This document shows, one piece after another, positions 1 through 12,296 of a DNA stretch of 64,000 nt (position 1 is its first letter; every line of letters begins with the position of its first letter). The notes beneath the pieces were generated by a model, which saw only the letters and a list, made by a program, of their open reading frames with translations, made no database searches and had not been told where the DNA came from. The stretch is from Thinopyrum elongatum (lineage: Eukaryota; Streptophyta; Magnoliopsida; Poales; Poaceae): contig CM022301.1 of the NCBI GenBank assembly GCA_011799875.1, positions 323,100,929 to 323,164,928 of the forward strand, written 5' to 3'. A program made the translations under genes and the position numbers.

Positions 1-355
1 AGAGATGCGGCCTTTGGCATGTCAACTTGCACAAGAGCTGGATCTGACAAAGTACCAGCCGGCTTATGACAGAAACAACACTCGCATCAAGGCGCCCTCC
101 TTCGACGTTGTGGACTTAACTCCTCAAAGGCGTAGGCATATTTTTGCCTTTCACATTGACCCTTCTCTTGTCATGAATGATGAATCAATCTTCGAAGCTT
201 TAACTGGTATCGACTGGACGTCGGACAATCTTCAGATTGCAAGCAACGAAGAGCCGGCATGGGATAACCTGGAAGCCTCTACTGCAAGATGCTATGATGA
301 TGTTAACTCGGCTGGGCATAACCCGGACAACTCTGACGCCGGTTCAAAGGAGTAA
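1..355 (+). pseudogene. Last exon of the antisense accessory gene of R1
   Basis: Open frame on the strand opposite to gag-pol, ending with TAA at 353-355. It aligns along its length with the last exon of the R2 antisense gene (28346-29001): both contain an MRPLA segment, a HxDPS motif and FxALTGIDW near the C-terminus, followed by an acidic tail. Only the C-terminal part is in the window, so the start and any lesions cannot be judged; I label it pseudogene because the element is degraded. The encoded protein belongs to the group annotated as putative gypsy-type transposon/transposase-like proteins of grasses; its function is unknown. It is convergent with pol (stop at 1375). Confidence 0.75.
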
Positions 356-1374
356 TTTAACTCCTTACAGACTTTGTGAAAAAAAATTGGGCTCATCTTG
401 TAGCCTTGTAATCACTTTAGCTTAAAACAGTTAATTGCTTTGTCATGCCTTTGTGCATTTTTTTGAACTGATGGTCAAACAACTGGATGATCAAGCTTGT
501 TTGTATGCTTGATCAAGTTATATATGCAGCTTTGCTTTACTTTGCACCATCTTTGAATTCAGGCGCAGTTTGGATGTTTTGAGATATAATCTCTAAGGGG
601 TCCGTCAATTCCTGTACTTGCGACTTATAGTCAAAAGCCAGGGCGGGTTAATAACCCAATGATCCATGGTCAGGAAAAAATCTTGAGTAGATCACCTTAC
701 GGCTCATGGCCATAATAAGCTCAATTTTGAGCAATGCTAACATGGACCGTCTTTGATCCAGGGACTTGTTTTGCGGCTCATGGCCATAACAAGTTTAATT
801 TTGAGCAATGTTAACCCGGATCACCTTTGATCCAGGGTCTTGTTGTCTGCATATACATATGAATAAAAACATAAAAAATATCTGTAAAGACAGAAATAAA
901 GACATTTATATCTCAATATTGATAAGTCGGCTCTTAAGGCTTGACCAAAAAGACTGGCCTTTTAAGGCTCAAATCTTGCTTCAAAGAAGCTTGGCATAAT
1001 AGCCTTGGTTTGTCCTTGCTATCAGTAAGCTGGGCTCTCACATGACTTAAGCCGCCGGTTTAAACTTGACAAGTTCAGGGTCTATAAAGATTGACTTGTC
1101 AAGCGTACAGCGGGTCATCTTGTTTGGAGTATCATCAAGCATACGGGCAGGTTTAACCAATAATGTGGTGTTTTGTCGGGTCAAAAGGGTTTTGTAAGCT
1201 AAACTCAATGAGTTGGAAGCCCCCTAGTGCCCTTATAATCAATTAATAAAGACTCATGCACAGAAAATATGAGATGAAACGGCAGAGGCCCTGAGTTTCA
1301 GGGATGCCAGCTTTATTATGTTGATCATAACAATATATACATGACATGTATGTACAAAGATTGGAGCCAGTAGC
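356..1374. other. Non-coding spacer between antisense gene and pol of R1
   Basis: No credible gene. It holds the 3' flank of the antisense gene and the pol 3' flank, AT-rich, with short sentences shared with the equivalent R2 spacer (for example GCGACTTATAGTCAAAAGCC near 622 and near 29492). Contains a two-copy tandem repeat (separate entry). Confidence 0.7.
701..848. repeat. Two-copy 74-bp tandem repeat in R1 spacer
   Basis: GGCTCATGGCCATAA starts at 701 and again at 775. Both units continue through TTTTGAGCAATG and TTTGATCCAGGG with a few substitutions. The period is 74 bp. Confidence 0.85.
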
Positions 1375-4326
1375 TCAAGTGTAGTAAGGCCGAAGATCAG
1401 CAATATTCCAAGGCCTGTTGGTCTCCTCCTCAGACGTACGTGACTTATTAGGTTCACGTATGTCGATGAGATAATATGAACCGTTGTTTAGGTTTTTGCG
1501 AACCACAAAGGGCCCCTCCAAGGGGGTGATAACTTATGCATGCCAGTCTAATCTTGAATCAAACGGAGCACTAATTCGCCCTCCTGGAACGTTCGGCTTC
1601 GAATTCTGCGGTTGTGATAGCGATGCAGGTCTTGTTGGTAAATCACAGAGCGAGCTGCTGCGAGGTCACATTCTTCATCTAAAGCATCAAGAGCGTTTTG
1701 ACGCACCGTCTCATTGTCTGATTCAACGTAAGCTTCAACCCTGGGCGAGTCATGACGAATATCGCTTGGGAGAACTGCCTCTGCACCATAAACCATGAAG
1801 AAGGGCATATAGCCTGTTGATCTATTGGGGGTGGTCCTGATACTCCAAAGAACTGAAGGAAGCTCCTCAACCCAACAACTCGGCGTTTGTTCCAAAGGAA
1901 CCATAAGTCGGGGCTTGATCCCTCGTAATAACTCCTGGTTAGCACGTTCTGCCTGACCATTGGACTGAGGATAAGCCACCAAAGATACATCAAGACGGAT
2001 GTGTTCTCTTTGACAGAACTCCTTCATAGCACCTTTAGACAGATTTGTGCCATTATCAGTGATGATACTATGAGGATAACCAAAGCGGAAGATCAGTTTT
2101 TTAACAAACTGAACTACAGTCACTGCTTCACAGTTGCTAACTGGCTCTGCCTCAATCCACTTGGTAAACTTGTCAACCGCCACCAAAAGGTCGGTTTTCT
2201 TGTCTTTAGACCTCTTGAACGGCCCAACCATGTCAAGCCCCCAAACCGCAAATGGCCAAGTGATTGGTATCATCAGTAACTCCTGAGCCGGAACATGAGC
2301 TTGCCTTGCAAATTTCTGACACCCGTCGCACCTTACTAACGATGTCCTCTGCATCAGCATGAGCCGTCAGCCAGAAAAACCCATGACGAAAAGCTTTAGC
2401 CATGAAAGATCGTGACCCGGCATGATGACCACAATCGCCTGCATGAATCTCATGTAGAATCTCACGTCCTTCTTTAGGAGAAACACAACATTGGAACACG
2501 CCGGTCACACTACATCTGTGTAACTCGCCATTGACAATGGTCATACTTGGATCGCCTTGTGATCTGCCGTGCCAGATTTTCATCATCTGGTAACTCGCCT
2601 CGGGTCTGATAAGCTAGATAAGGTATCGTCCAGTCAGGGATTGCACGAAGAGCCGCCACCAACTGTCCCTCCGGGTCAGGAATAGCAAGATCCTCCTCTG
2701 AAGGCAATTTAATAGAAGGATTATGTAACATATCAAGGAACACATTGGGGGGAACCAGCTTACGCTGTGACCCAAGCTGAGATAATGCATCAGCCGCCTC
2801 GTTCTTACGCCGGTCTATGTCATCCACTTGGTACCCCTTAATGTGGCCAGCAATGTTATCAACTGCCTGACGATAAGCCGCCATAAGCGGGTCTTTAGAA
2901 TCCCACTTTCCTGAGACTTGCTGAGCTACTAAGTCTGAGTCGCCCAGACATCCACCAAAGCTTGAGACTTGTTGGCTGTTCTAGGCACATACTTCAGATG
3001 ATGTGGTCCAAGCTCAATTGCCCACTTAGCAACCTGACCTGTAGCCTCTCTGTTTTGAATTATGTCGCCAAGTGGAGCAGAACTGACCACTGTGATCGGA
3101 TGTCCAAGGAAATAATGCTTAAGCTTACGGCTGGCCATGAACACCCCAAACACCAGCTTCTGCCAATGTGGGTATCTTTGCTTGGACTCCGTAAGGACTT
3201 CAATGACATAATAAGCCGGACACTGAACCAGATACTCTTTACCCGCCTCCTTGTGCTCCACGACAACTGCGACACTGACGGCTTTATTATTAGCCGCCAC
3301 GTACAGGAGCAAAGGCTCTTTGTCTATAGGAGCAGCCAAGATGGGCGGCTCAGCCAACTGCTTCCTAAGTGCCTCAAATGCTTCATTAGCCGCATCTCTC
3401 CAGACGAAGTGATCAGTTTTCTTCATCATCTGATACAGGGGAATCGCTTTCTCTCCAAGGCGGTTTATGAACCGGCTTAGGGCTGCAATGCGACCCGCCA
3501 GGCGCTGAACATCATTGATACACGCTGGCTTAGGCAGAGAGGTTATAGCCTCAATCTTCCCTGGGTTAGCCTCAATGCCCCGCTCTGAAACCAGAAAACC
3601 TAGCAATTTGCCAGCTGGCACGCCAAAAACACACTTGGCTGGGTTAAGCATCATTTTGTATACCCTGAGATTATCAAAGGTCTCCTTCAGGTCATCAAGC
3701 AAAGTTTCTTTCTTTCTGGACTTAACCACGATGTCATCAATATAAGCATGAATGTTCCGGCCAATCTTATTGTGAAAGCAATTCTGAACACATCGTTGAT
3801 AAGTCGCCTGGGCACTCTTGAGCCCAAAAGGCATAGACACATAATAGAAAGCTCCAAAGGGGGTGATGAAAGCTGTCTTTTCCTGATCTTCCACTGCCAT
3901 CTTGATCTGATGATAACCAGAATAAGCGTCCAGAAAGCACAAACTCTCACAACCCGCCGTGGCATCCACAATTTGGTCAATACGGGGGAGAGCAAAAGGA
4001 TCAGTTGGACAAGCCTTGTTGAGATCTATGTAGTCCACACACATACGCCAAGTGCTATTTTTCTTAAGCACTAGCACAGGATTAGCCAACCACTGAGGGT
4101 GAAAAACTTCAATAATGAACCCGACAGCTAGGAGCCGGGCCACTTCTTCCCCAATGGCCTTACACCTCTCCTCATTAAAACGACGGAGAATCTATCGAAT
4201 AGGCTTCATCTTAGGATCCACATTAAGGCGGTGTTCAGCGAATTCTCTCGGTACACCCGGCATGTCAGAAGGTTTCCATGCAAAGATGTCCCGATTCTCA
4301 TGGATGAATTCGATGAGCGCACTTTC
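1375..4326 (-). pseudogene. R1 pol: reverse transcriptase, RNase H, truncated archaeal-type RNase H, integrase
   Basis: Read right to left. The reverse transcriptase (about 4300-3450) has AYSGYHQ, MPFGLKSA and the YIDDIVV catalytic motif. The Ty3-type RNase H follows, down to about 2950. At about 2945 the frame breaks: compared with R2, roughly 86 codons are missing, including the HFDG aspartate and the AAEYEAL glutamate of the second RNase H, and reading resumes at the GDSDLVAQQ equivalent in another frame. The zinc-binding H-H-C-C region (about 2586-2310) has a further frameshift. The integrase core (1548-2310) keeps DMVGPF, TDNGTNL and NGQAERAN. A last segment runs to the stop at 1375-1377. 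The element can no longer make a working polymerase. Confidence 0.88.
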
Positions 4327-4329
4327 CTA
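4327..4329 (-). other. In-frame amber codon between protease and reverse transcriptase of R1
   Basis: The minus strand reads AAA-TAG-GAA-AGT-GCG-CTC. The codon is in phase both with the protease frame upstream and with the reverse transcriptase frame downstream. The same codon in the same context is at 33438-33440 (R2) and 24055-24057 (B). See findings. Confidence 0.85.
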
Positions 4330-7300
4330 TTTAGGATCCATCCCTGTCCCAATGGTGAACTACTGAGAAGAATCACCAGGGACAAAGTCAACTTGCTCTG
4401 TGTCCTTTGCCGACTTAAATTTGAGCAACAACTCTTTCTCAGTGGTGGGCTTCTTCAGAGGGGTCATATCAGCCGAGTCAACATTATCTTTATAATACTT
4501 GAGCTCCTCTGTGGCACAAGCCGACTCCGCATAAGCCGCGTCTCCGTCCTCACACTCCAGGGCAAGTTTGTGGTTTCCATGAACTGTGGTTGTACCATCT
4601 GGCCCTGGCATCTTAAGCTGCAGATACACATAATAGGGGTGAGCCATAAACTTAGCATAAGCCGGCCGTCCAAACATGGCATGATATGGACTCTTGATTT
4701 TGACCACCTCAAACCATAGTGTCTCTGCTCTATAATTGTACTCATCACCAAAGGCCACTTCCAGTGATATCTTCCCAACAAGGTATGCCAACTTACCAGG
4801 CACCACTCCATGAAACACTGTGGAGGACGGCTTGAGGTCCTTGTCAGTCAGACTCATCCGACAGAAAGTATCATAGTACAATATATTGATGCTGTTGCCA
4901 CCATCCATAAGCACCTTTGTAAATTTATAACCACCCACCTGGGGGCAACCACTAGGGCTAAATGACCTGGATCATCCACTCGGGGTGGGTGATCCGCCCT
5001 ACTCCATGTGATTACCTACTCTGACCACCTTAAATACTGAGGTACTGCCGGCTCAACTGTGTTAACTGCTCGCTTATGGACCTTCCGGTCATGCTTGCAC
5101 GTATTCGTAGTGAAGACGTGATATTGACCACTATTAAGCTGCTTCAGGTTACTCTGATACCCTGACTGATTGTTGTGTTGCTGATTACCTTGACCAGACT
5201 GCTGATTATGACCACCGTGGTTACCTTGACCCGGATATCCAGCACCTGAGCCGCCACCGCCAAAGCCGGAGCCTTGAGACCCGGATCCTGACCCGCCGGG
5301 CGGCCCCCGTGATGCTGGTGAAATGTCTGATTTTTAAACTCCCTCATGATATAACAGTCCTTCCAGGCGTGATGAGATGGCTTATTAGGGTAACTGTGCT
5401 TTGGACAAGGGCCATTAAGCATTTCCTCAAGACTCTGTGACGGCTTGCCATTGCTATTACGACGTTGATTCTTTGACCCGATGTTGGTGTTAGCCACGAA
5501 ATCTGACCCGCCGTCAGAATATTTACGCTTCCCTCCGGTGCCTTGGTTATTCTGATTGCCCTATTGAGCTGGGGCATGTTGCTGCTGGCCCTTGCCACTG
5601 CCGTTTTTCTTGCCCTTACTAGTTTTATCATCATCAGAACTCGGATCTTTAGTAGTATCAGAGTCGCCATACCTGGTAAGCACATACATAAGCTTGCCCA
5701 TATCTGTACACTTATGCTTAAGCCGCCCTAGCTTCTGCTTGAGGGGGTCAAAGTGACAGTTCTGTTCCAAAAGCAGCACAACCTAAGCCGCCCCAATACT
5801 GTCCGAAGAATGAATGATGGTCGCCACCCGGCGAGCCCAATGATGAGTCGACTCACCCTCACGCTGCACTCAGTGCTCTAAATCAACAATTGTTAAAGGT
5901 TGTTTACAAGTACCCTGGAAATTCTTGATAAAGCTATCCTTCAACTATGCCCAAGTATTGATGGAGTTAGGAGGCAGACTCTTCAGCCATGTGCGAGCCG
6001 GCCCTTCCAACATCATGGTGAAATACTTGGCACAGACTGCATCACTAACGTCTAACATCTCCATGCCAGCTCGTAACTTTCAATCCAAGCCTCTGGGGGG
6101 TAGTCCGATGTATAATTAGGCACCTTACGAGGGCCCTTGAAATCCTTGGGCAAACACTCATTTCATAGAGCCGGCACCAAACAGAGGACTCCAATGGTTT
6201 GGGTGCTTGACCCGGCACCCACCGCAGCTGAAGGAATCATTGGTGGCTGGTGATAAGCCCCATGGTTTGCTGCCTCTGCTCTGCGACGGGCTCTTACATC
6301 ATCTACAAGAGCATCTGTTCATGGGTTTAGGGGCGGATTAACTTGGGGTGGGTTGTGGCGTCTCTCACAACTGGAGACTACGGGCGACTCAACATGTCGG
6401 CTGTAACTACGGCTCGGTAGGGGAGTTGAGTGCACATGATCACGACTGTATGAATACTTCTCCTGATGTGCAATCGCCATTTGAAGTAGCTCAATGGCAT
6501 TCTGTGCTTCCACTTCAATGGGCAACTCACTAGTAATCGGGAGGGCATTGAGACGTGTAGCCGCTGCTACCATGTTATCCACCGGGTTGGAGAAGTGACC
6601 CGGTGGTGTTGCGAAATGCTGAGGTGGGGTCTGGCCTCTGCAGGGCGGCTCTGGCTGACGAGGCTGAGCTACCGCCCTATTCCCAGGCGCCTCTGTAGTC
6701 GGGGGTATAACTGGTGGAGTACTTGGTCCTGCCCCCGTCGTGTTAAATGGATTCATGGGTTCATAGACTAAAGGCAAACGGGACTGGTGCCTCCTCCGAA
6801 GAACTGCGTTGGAGGCATTCTGATCCAGACTTAAACGCCAAGCCTCTGCTTTCAAGCGCTCCAACTCAGCATTGTTCTGAGCTTGTACTATTGCCATCTG
6901 AGCGTTCTCCGCGTTGATATCCTCCTGGGCCTTGGTCATCTGCTCCCTAAGCTTTGCGATCTCTGCGTTACGCTCAGCTTGGTTCTCCGACGTGACCTCG
7001 GTCGCCAGTAGGGTCGTCAAAGTTCCCATCAACTCAGAAAAAACTTGAGCCGACGGCCTGACTGAGCCAGACGCACTAGCCACCGCAGCCACCGGGTCAG
7101 CTATTGTAGTTGCACCAGCCATCGAAGAGTTAAGAGTTGGCGTCGTGCCTGCCATGAAGATGGCGGCTCAGCTCGTCGGCTCGTAGGGGTCCGAAATACT
7201 ATTACCATCAGAACAACCCCCAAGCCCGCTGTCCTGAAGCTGGGAGATTGACTCCATCTCTCCAGTTGAGGACTCATCACCTGAGTAGATGAGAGTCTCT

Positions 7301-7572
7301 CCCCCAGATGCGGAATCTTCCGCAAGCTCCACCCCTTGCGTGAAGCCCACGAAAGCGTGCCTCTGCCCGACTTGGACCCGGGCGGGTTGCGTGCGCCGAG
7401 CCGGCTCAACGATGTCAGTGCAGATGTCTGGCTCAGGTTCTGATCCGCCGATCTTGCCGATGAAGACATGGATTCCGCTGAAGGGGACTCGGTACGCATA
7501 CTCGATTGAGTTGGCCTCAGGGCCCTAGCCAGCATCGTCGATGTAGAGCTTGCCGCGGCGACTCCTAGTCAT
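4330..7572 (-). pseudogene. R1 gag and aspartic protease
   Basis: The start is taken at 7572, where the minus strand reads Met-Thr-Arg-Ser-Arg-Arg-Gly, matching the R2 gag start. The N-terminal third (7572-7100) is broken by stops. A coiled-coil, Glu/Ala/Gln-rich segment follows (about 7000-6750), then Pro-rich linker and gag core with frameshifts. The C-terminal zinc-finger-like segment has CPKHSYPNKPSHHAWKDC (about 5420-5360). The protease (4360-4938) carries LMDGGNSINIL, the Asp-Gly-Gly active site of this group. An extra TAG ends the protease frame at 4360-4362, 33 nt before the conserved amber. All lesions together make it non-functional. Confidence 0.82.
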
Positions 7573-7660
7573 CCTGCCAACGGCGTATCCCTCGATCCCT
7601 GGGAAAGAGCCCTTTAAGAACTTGAAACCACCATGCGCTGGCCCCAAGGTGGGTGCCAAC

Positions 7661-8097
7661 TATCGTGGTTTTGTCACGGCATACGTCCTAGTGAAAGGAC
7701 TTAAGCGTGAAGCCATCGCAACGGTGATTAGCTTGTCGGGGTTGAGCGAGATGAGAGATCCGGGTTTATCCTGGTTCGGCCCCTCGCGGTGGAGGTAAAA
7801 TCCTACTCCAGCTCTTGTTAATATTGCTTGAGTATCGATTACAAGGGAGCGGATTCGCTTGACCTAGCTATCGATTGATTGTTTCTTGTCTATTCTATGC
7901 CGGGGACTTGCCTTTATATATAGGTCGAGGCCGCCGTCTTACAAGAGTCCGGGCTAGGTTATGATCCGTGACCGAGCCCTACTCTAAGTCACCTTGCCTT
8001 ACAAGACGAGTCATCACATGGCAGCTTACACCTCCGGGCCGCCTTCTGACTTCGGGCTCTAAGCCGGCCCATCTTTTAAGCTGTCCTTCTTGGCCCC
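7661..8097 (-). repeat. R1 5' LTR, partial (about 437 of about 540 bp)
   Basis: The boundary at 7661 follows the primer-site motif GGTGGGTGCCAAC. The expected TG is mutated to TA. On the minus strand a TATA box (TATATATAAAGG) lies at 7912-7923. Block 7763-7815 carries the LTR motif shared by all Gypsy families in this window (see findings). The LTR stops abruptly at 8097, where the Sirevirus LTR starts; the missing part should lie beyond the right edge of the window. The strand hairpin seen at the R2 primer site is present but has two mismatches here. Confidence 0.85.
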
Positions 8098-9438
8098 TGT
8101 AAGTGCATCTAGTGCCACCCCTAGTTGGTTTTGGAGTATTGACGACAAACATGGTTGAGGGACTAATGTGTTTGTGACAATTGCAGAATAACACAGGTAG
8201 AAGTCCCTCATTGATTCGGTTTTCCTACCAGAGTTGACCCCTAACAATGTATGAAGACATTGAAGACAATGGTGGTTCGTGAAGACATTCACGTTGAAGA
8301 TAATGACGTGTGAAGACATTCACTTGAAGACTATGGAGTGCGAAGACATAGTTTCTTTCGTAGTTTCATTTTCTTCCTTCTTGAGTCATAGGAACCACCG
8401 AACTGTTAAGTGGGGTCCCAGTGAACAAAGTCAGAAAACTGACATGATGCTCAACCCAAAATCCTATGTCTTCGAGTGAAGACAATGAGAGAAAATCTTA
8501 TCCATAGTTGGATGAGTCAGCTTTTCTTGTAGCCCAAGTCAAGCTGCCGCGTGTGTTTGAAATCCGACCGTTGGACACATGTCGGTTCCTTAGAGACCAA
8601 GGGTCATTTCGGACATATCATGTTGGGTTGCCTCCTAGCTATAAATAGCTCACCCCCTACACCATAAATTGCTGGCTGCTCATAGTTAGTGCACGACTTT
8701 TGTCGTTTGAGAGCAACCCACCTCCGAAGCCTCTGAGAGAGAAATCCTTGTGAGGACAAAGCCCAAAACACCCAGAGCCAAAGAGTGTTAGGCATCAGTG
8801 AAGTCTTTCTGTCCGTGTGATCTGAAGACTTATTACACTTGAGGACTGTGTATCCTCCAGCCGGTTAGGCGTCATGTTCTGAGGATCCAAGAGTCATTGT
8901 GGATCGCCGGTGAACGGAGTCTGTGAAGGTTTGGAAGTCTACCTTGAAGGCTTACCTGAGTGATTGGGCGAGGACTAAGTGTCCTTAGCTCAAGGGGAAT
9001 AAGGTGAAGACATGGTCTTCTGAGTTCAATCTCAGCCTCACTAACCAGACGTACAGTTGTCACAGCAACTGGAACTGGTCTACCAAATCCTTGTCTTCAC
9101 CAAGCAACTAGTTCTATCCCCTACCACCTTTACATTTTAGTTTGTCTTCGTGAAGTCATTGCTTACTTGCATGATCTGTTTGACTTCATAGTGTGAAGAC
9201 TTTCTTGTATTTGGCTTCGTACTGTCTTCCCATTCCGATCTGTTCTACCTAGCTGCTATTAGTCTTCGTGCTTTTATTGTACTGTTTACTTGCCTAATGC
9301 ATGTCTAGTATAGCTTATCCTCCGCTGCATATCATATAGGTGTTGTTTGACTGTCTGTCTTTGAAGATCTTGCATCTTTTGAAGACTTTCATAAAAATCG
9401 CCTACCCCCCCCCCCATAGTCGATAACTAGCACTTTCA
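8098..9438 (+). repeat. Sirevirus 5' LTR (1341 bp)
   Basis: Starts TGTAAGTGCATC and ends CACTTTCA, directly before the primer site. Its first 1002 bases match 62999-64000. The block 8250-8350 holds at least five GAAGACA words. A C-homopolymer of 11 or more lies near the end (about 9404-9416). Confidence 0.95.
8640..8648 (+). promoter_or_regulatory. TATA box of the Sirevirus 5' LTR
   Basis: TATAAATAG, about 540 bp into the LTR. The same box is kept at 63541-63549 in the 3' LTR, although flanking bases have changed. Confidence 0.7.
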
Positions 9439-9440
9439 AT

Positions 9441-9452
9441 TGGTATCAGAGC
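9441..9452 (+). other. Primer-binding site, initiator tRNA-Met type
   Basis: TGGTATCAGAGC, two bases after the LTR end. It is the standard primer site of plant Copia elements, complementary to the 3' end of initiator tRNA-Met. Confidence 0.95.
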
Positions 9453-9504
9453 AAGGTGCTCCCTTGTTCTGTGTGATTCGGTTTAACCACCTGGAGTTTT
9501 AGCT

Positions 9505-12296
9505 ATGTCGATTGCAGGGATAATCAAGGTCTCCGCTGCATGCCCGTCTTTGATGGCACTGATTACCCCTACTGGAAGAATAAGATGCACATGCATCTTG
9601 AAGCCATTGACAACGACCTCTGGTATGTCGTCAGGACAGGCATTCCCAAAGTCGGTGAAGGCGTCACCGCTGCTGATGTCAAGAGGTTCGCGCAACTGGA
9701 CTCAACCGCCAAGAACATCATCTGTGGTCATCTGACCAAAGGGCAGTATGGCCGTGTGAGTGCTCTGGAATTTGCGAAGCTAGTCTAGGACTTGCTATCC
9801 AAGGCCAATGAAGGTGTCTCAACTCAAAGAGATTCCAGAATCGTTGTGCTTCGCAACCTCTTCAACAGATTCAAGAGGAATGACAATGAGAATGTCCAGC
9901 TCACTTTCGACCGCCTCACTGATATCACAAATGAACTTCGTGCTCTTGGCGCCACTAAAATCACCAAGCATGAAGTCGTGAAGAAGCTACACAAATCACT
10001 TGACAGCTCATTTGACACTCTAGCATTGATGATAAAAGAACGCCCTGACTTCAAAGATCTCAATCCGTCTGACATACTTGAGAGGCTCAACACACATGAA
10101 TTCCAGCTATCCTAGAAGAGAGATATCTATGGCCCCAATTATGGCCAATCCCGTGCTTTGAAGGCAAAAGATGTTTCCTCATCTGAAGAAGAATCTGACC
10201 GCAGTTCTGTACATCCTGAAGACATTGGCAAAGAGCTAGCAATGCTTGTGAGAAAGTTCCAAAAGTTCTCCAAGAAGAATCGCTTCGGAAAGTCTTCAAG
10301 ATCCAGTTCCAAGAATGATGAGGCTTCCACTAATGACTACAAGAAGAGAACTTGCCACAAATGCAAGAAGCCAGGCCACTACATATCTGAATGTCCTCAA
10401 TGGGACAAGGAAGCAAAGAAAATGAAGAAGAGCAAGGAATATGACTCCGACGACAAGAAGAAGAAGAAATCCTCAAAGTCTTCATCATACAAGAAGAGCT
10501 CTTATGGAAAGGCTCGTGCATTCATTGGCAAGGAGATGGATTCAGAGGAGTAGTCTGCTTCTGAGGAGGCGGAGGTGGAGTCTGAGGAGGAGTCTAATTC
10601 AGGCGTGGCAAGCCTGGCTCTGGCTTCAGCGTTCGTCGCCAAGTCCATCTTCAACCCTGAAGACAACGGTCACGACGCCGATGCCGAAGCCAATGATGAC
10701 GAAGATTCTGCTCCCACCTACTGCTTCATGGCAAGAGGTGCTAAGGTAAACTCACATGATGCTTACTTTCAGACCTCCAGTGAAGATGACTCTGAATGTG
10801 AATCCAAACCCAGCTATAGGACTCTTGCTAAAATTGCAACTGAACAACAAACAACCATGGAAAAGATTCAAAAATTGCTAGACAAAAGCGATGACCTGTT
10901 GGACGAGGAAATGAATCGAACCCAGTCCTTAATCGAAGACATAAAAAATCTTCGCATTAAGTACGAGGAACTTGAAAGTCGTCATGAAACCCTCTCAGCT
11001 ACTCATGAGAAGCTTTCCTATGATTATCTTCAAAGGAAGCAAGATCTAGAGAAACTGAGAGCAACTCATGAAGATCTTCAAAAGGAAAATGATTCACTAC
11101 TCGCCCAACAGATCAGTTCCGCTCAGGAAGATTTTGTGCCACCTTGTTTAAAATGTCTTGAGCGTGACAATGTTGTCTCTATTGCTGAATGCTCTACTGC
11201 TTCTGAAGTTGCAATATCTTCAACTGCTGATGTGGTAACTAACCCCTCTTCTGAGGATACCACTACTATTGCTGATGAGAATGCCAGGTTGAAGACATTG
11301 CTTGAAATAGGCATGTACAAAAGCCTCAAAGGGCACCGGACACTATGTGATGCCCTCAAGAAACAGATTCTGAACCGAAACCCTAGGAAAGAGGGTGTTG
11401 GTTTCGAGAGGAAAATTAATGCTGATGGTTCTTACTGGAAGCCTGAGCAGTACCCCAAAACCACATGGGTTGCTGCACAGGGCCCTTTAGTGGATCCATC
11501 CACTTTATCTGGCTTCACCTGTGCTAACCCTATTATCATTGATGAGTCATTTGACTCAAACTATAAATTGTTCAAGAATCAGAACGGTGAAGTGTTTGCC
11601 AGGTTTATTGGAACTTACTGGAGGAATGGGTCACCTATGAAGAAGATCTGGGTTCCTAAAAGTTGTCTTGAGAATCTTCCTGTGAATGTCATCATGACAC
11701 CACCAGGGAAGAAGACAAACCCTAGACCAAAGGCTTCATACAGATAGAGGACGTCATATGCTCACCCTAACGCCAATGTTTTGCAGGGAAACTATCATCA
11801 GACTCATGAATATGAGCGGGTTTCATCAAACCGCTATGTTCACAAATCAAAGAATTTTTCTGCATATTCTTTTGAGTACTATTCACCTCCTACAAAACTA
11901 TTTGCTAGGGCTCCAAAGCCAAAGTTCTCAGATGTTTCACTTAGACTCATTGCCTCTAAGCCGCCCTTTCAGATGTGGGTGGTTAAGAAGAATTAACTTC
12001 TCTTGCAGGGAAAGGTCTCCAGCCAGAAATCATTGACTTCTGAAGACAATGCTGGAGACCTAAAACATCTTGTGGGACGCAAGATAAAATGCCAACGTGG
12101 TCTTACCATTTACTTTGTCCCTGGATTTCTTGATGAACATCCCATCCTACCATCCAAGAATCTTAACTTTGATAGTATGCTTGTTCGCCAAATGTTTATG
12201 CTTCACAATACTCTTGGTGAAGCATATCCTACTAACTGCACTGTAGGGTACAACTTTGAAAGCTACGGAATGGATCATGGACAGCGGATTCACTAA
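9505..12296 (+). pseudogene. Sirevirus gag (capsid/nucleocapsid) and gag-pol linker
   Basis: ATG at 9505; a one-base shift before about 9540 moves reading to the frame that stays open, apart from nonsense codons, to 12296. The N-terminal part has DYPYWKNKM and the gag fold shared by plant Copia elements. The nucleocapsid zinc knuckle is CHKCKKPGHYISEC (about 10350-10395), followed by Lys/Ser-rich repeats. A long coiled coil lies at about 10860-11110. In-frame stops at about 9786, 10113, 10551, 11745 and 11994 are all TAG or TAA; none of the lesions between 9540 and 12290 is a frameshift. The length (over 900 codons) is long for Copia gag but normal for Sireviruses. A frameshift near 12270 separates it from protease. 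Confidence 0.88.

Larger units (their letters stand above)
1..8097 (-). mobile_element. R1: Ty3/Gypsy Tat-lineage retrotransposon, truncated by the window edge and by the Sirevirus
   Basis: Minus-strand element read right to left: partial 5' LTR (7661-8097), primer site, gag, protease, reverse transcriptase, RNase H, integrase, spacer, then the last exon of a plus-strand antisense gene (1-355). The 3' LTR and most of the antisense gene lie left of the window. Order and protein similarity match R2 (25159-37314) throughout, so both belong to one family group; the LTRs are clearly more diverged than the coding regions, so they are different subfamilies. I tentatively call the group Fatima-like. 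The element is dead: pol has frameshifts and a deletion in the second RNase H. The Sirevirus inserted at 8097/8098, inside the LTR. Confidence 0.9.

Noticed and set aside
9441..9452. tRNA gene signal
   Set aside because: It is a primer site complementary to a tRNA 3' end; there is no cloverleaf.
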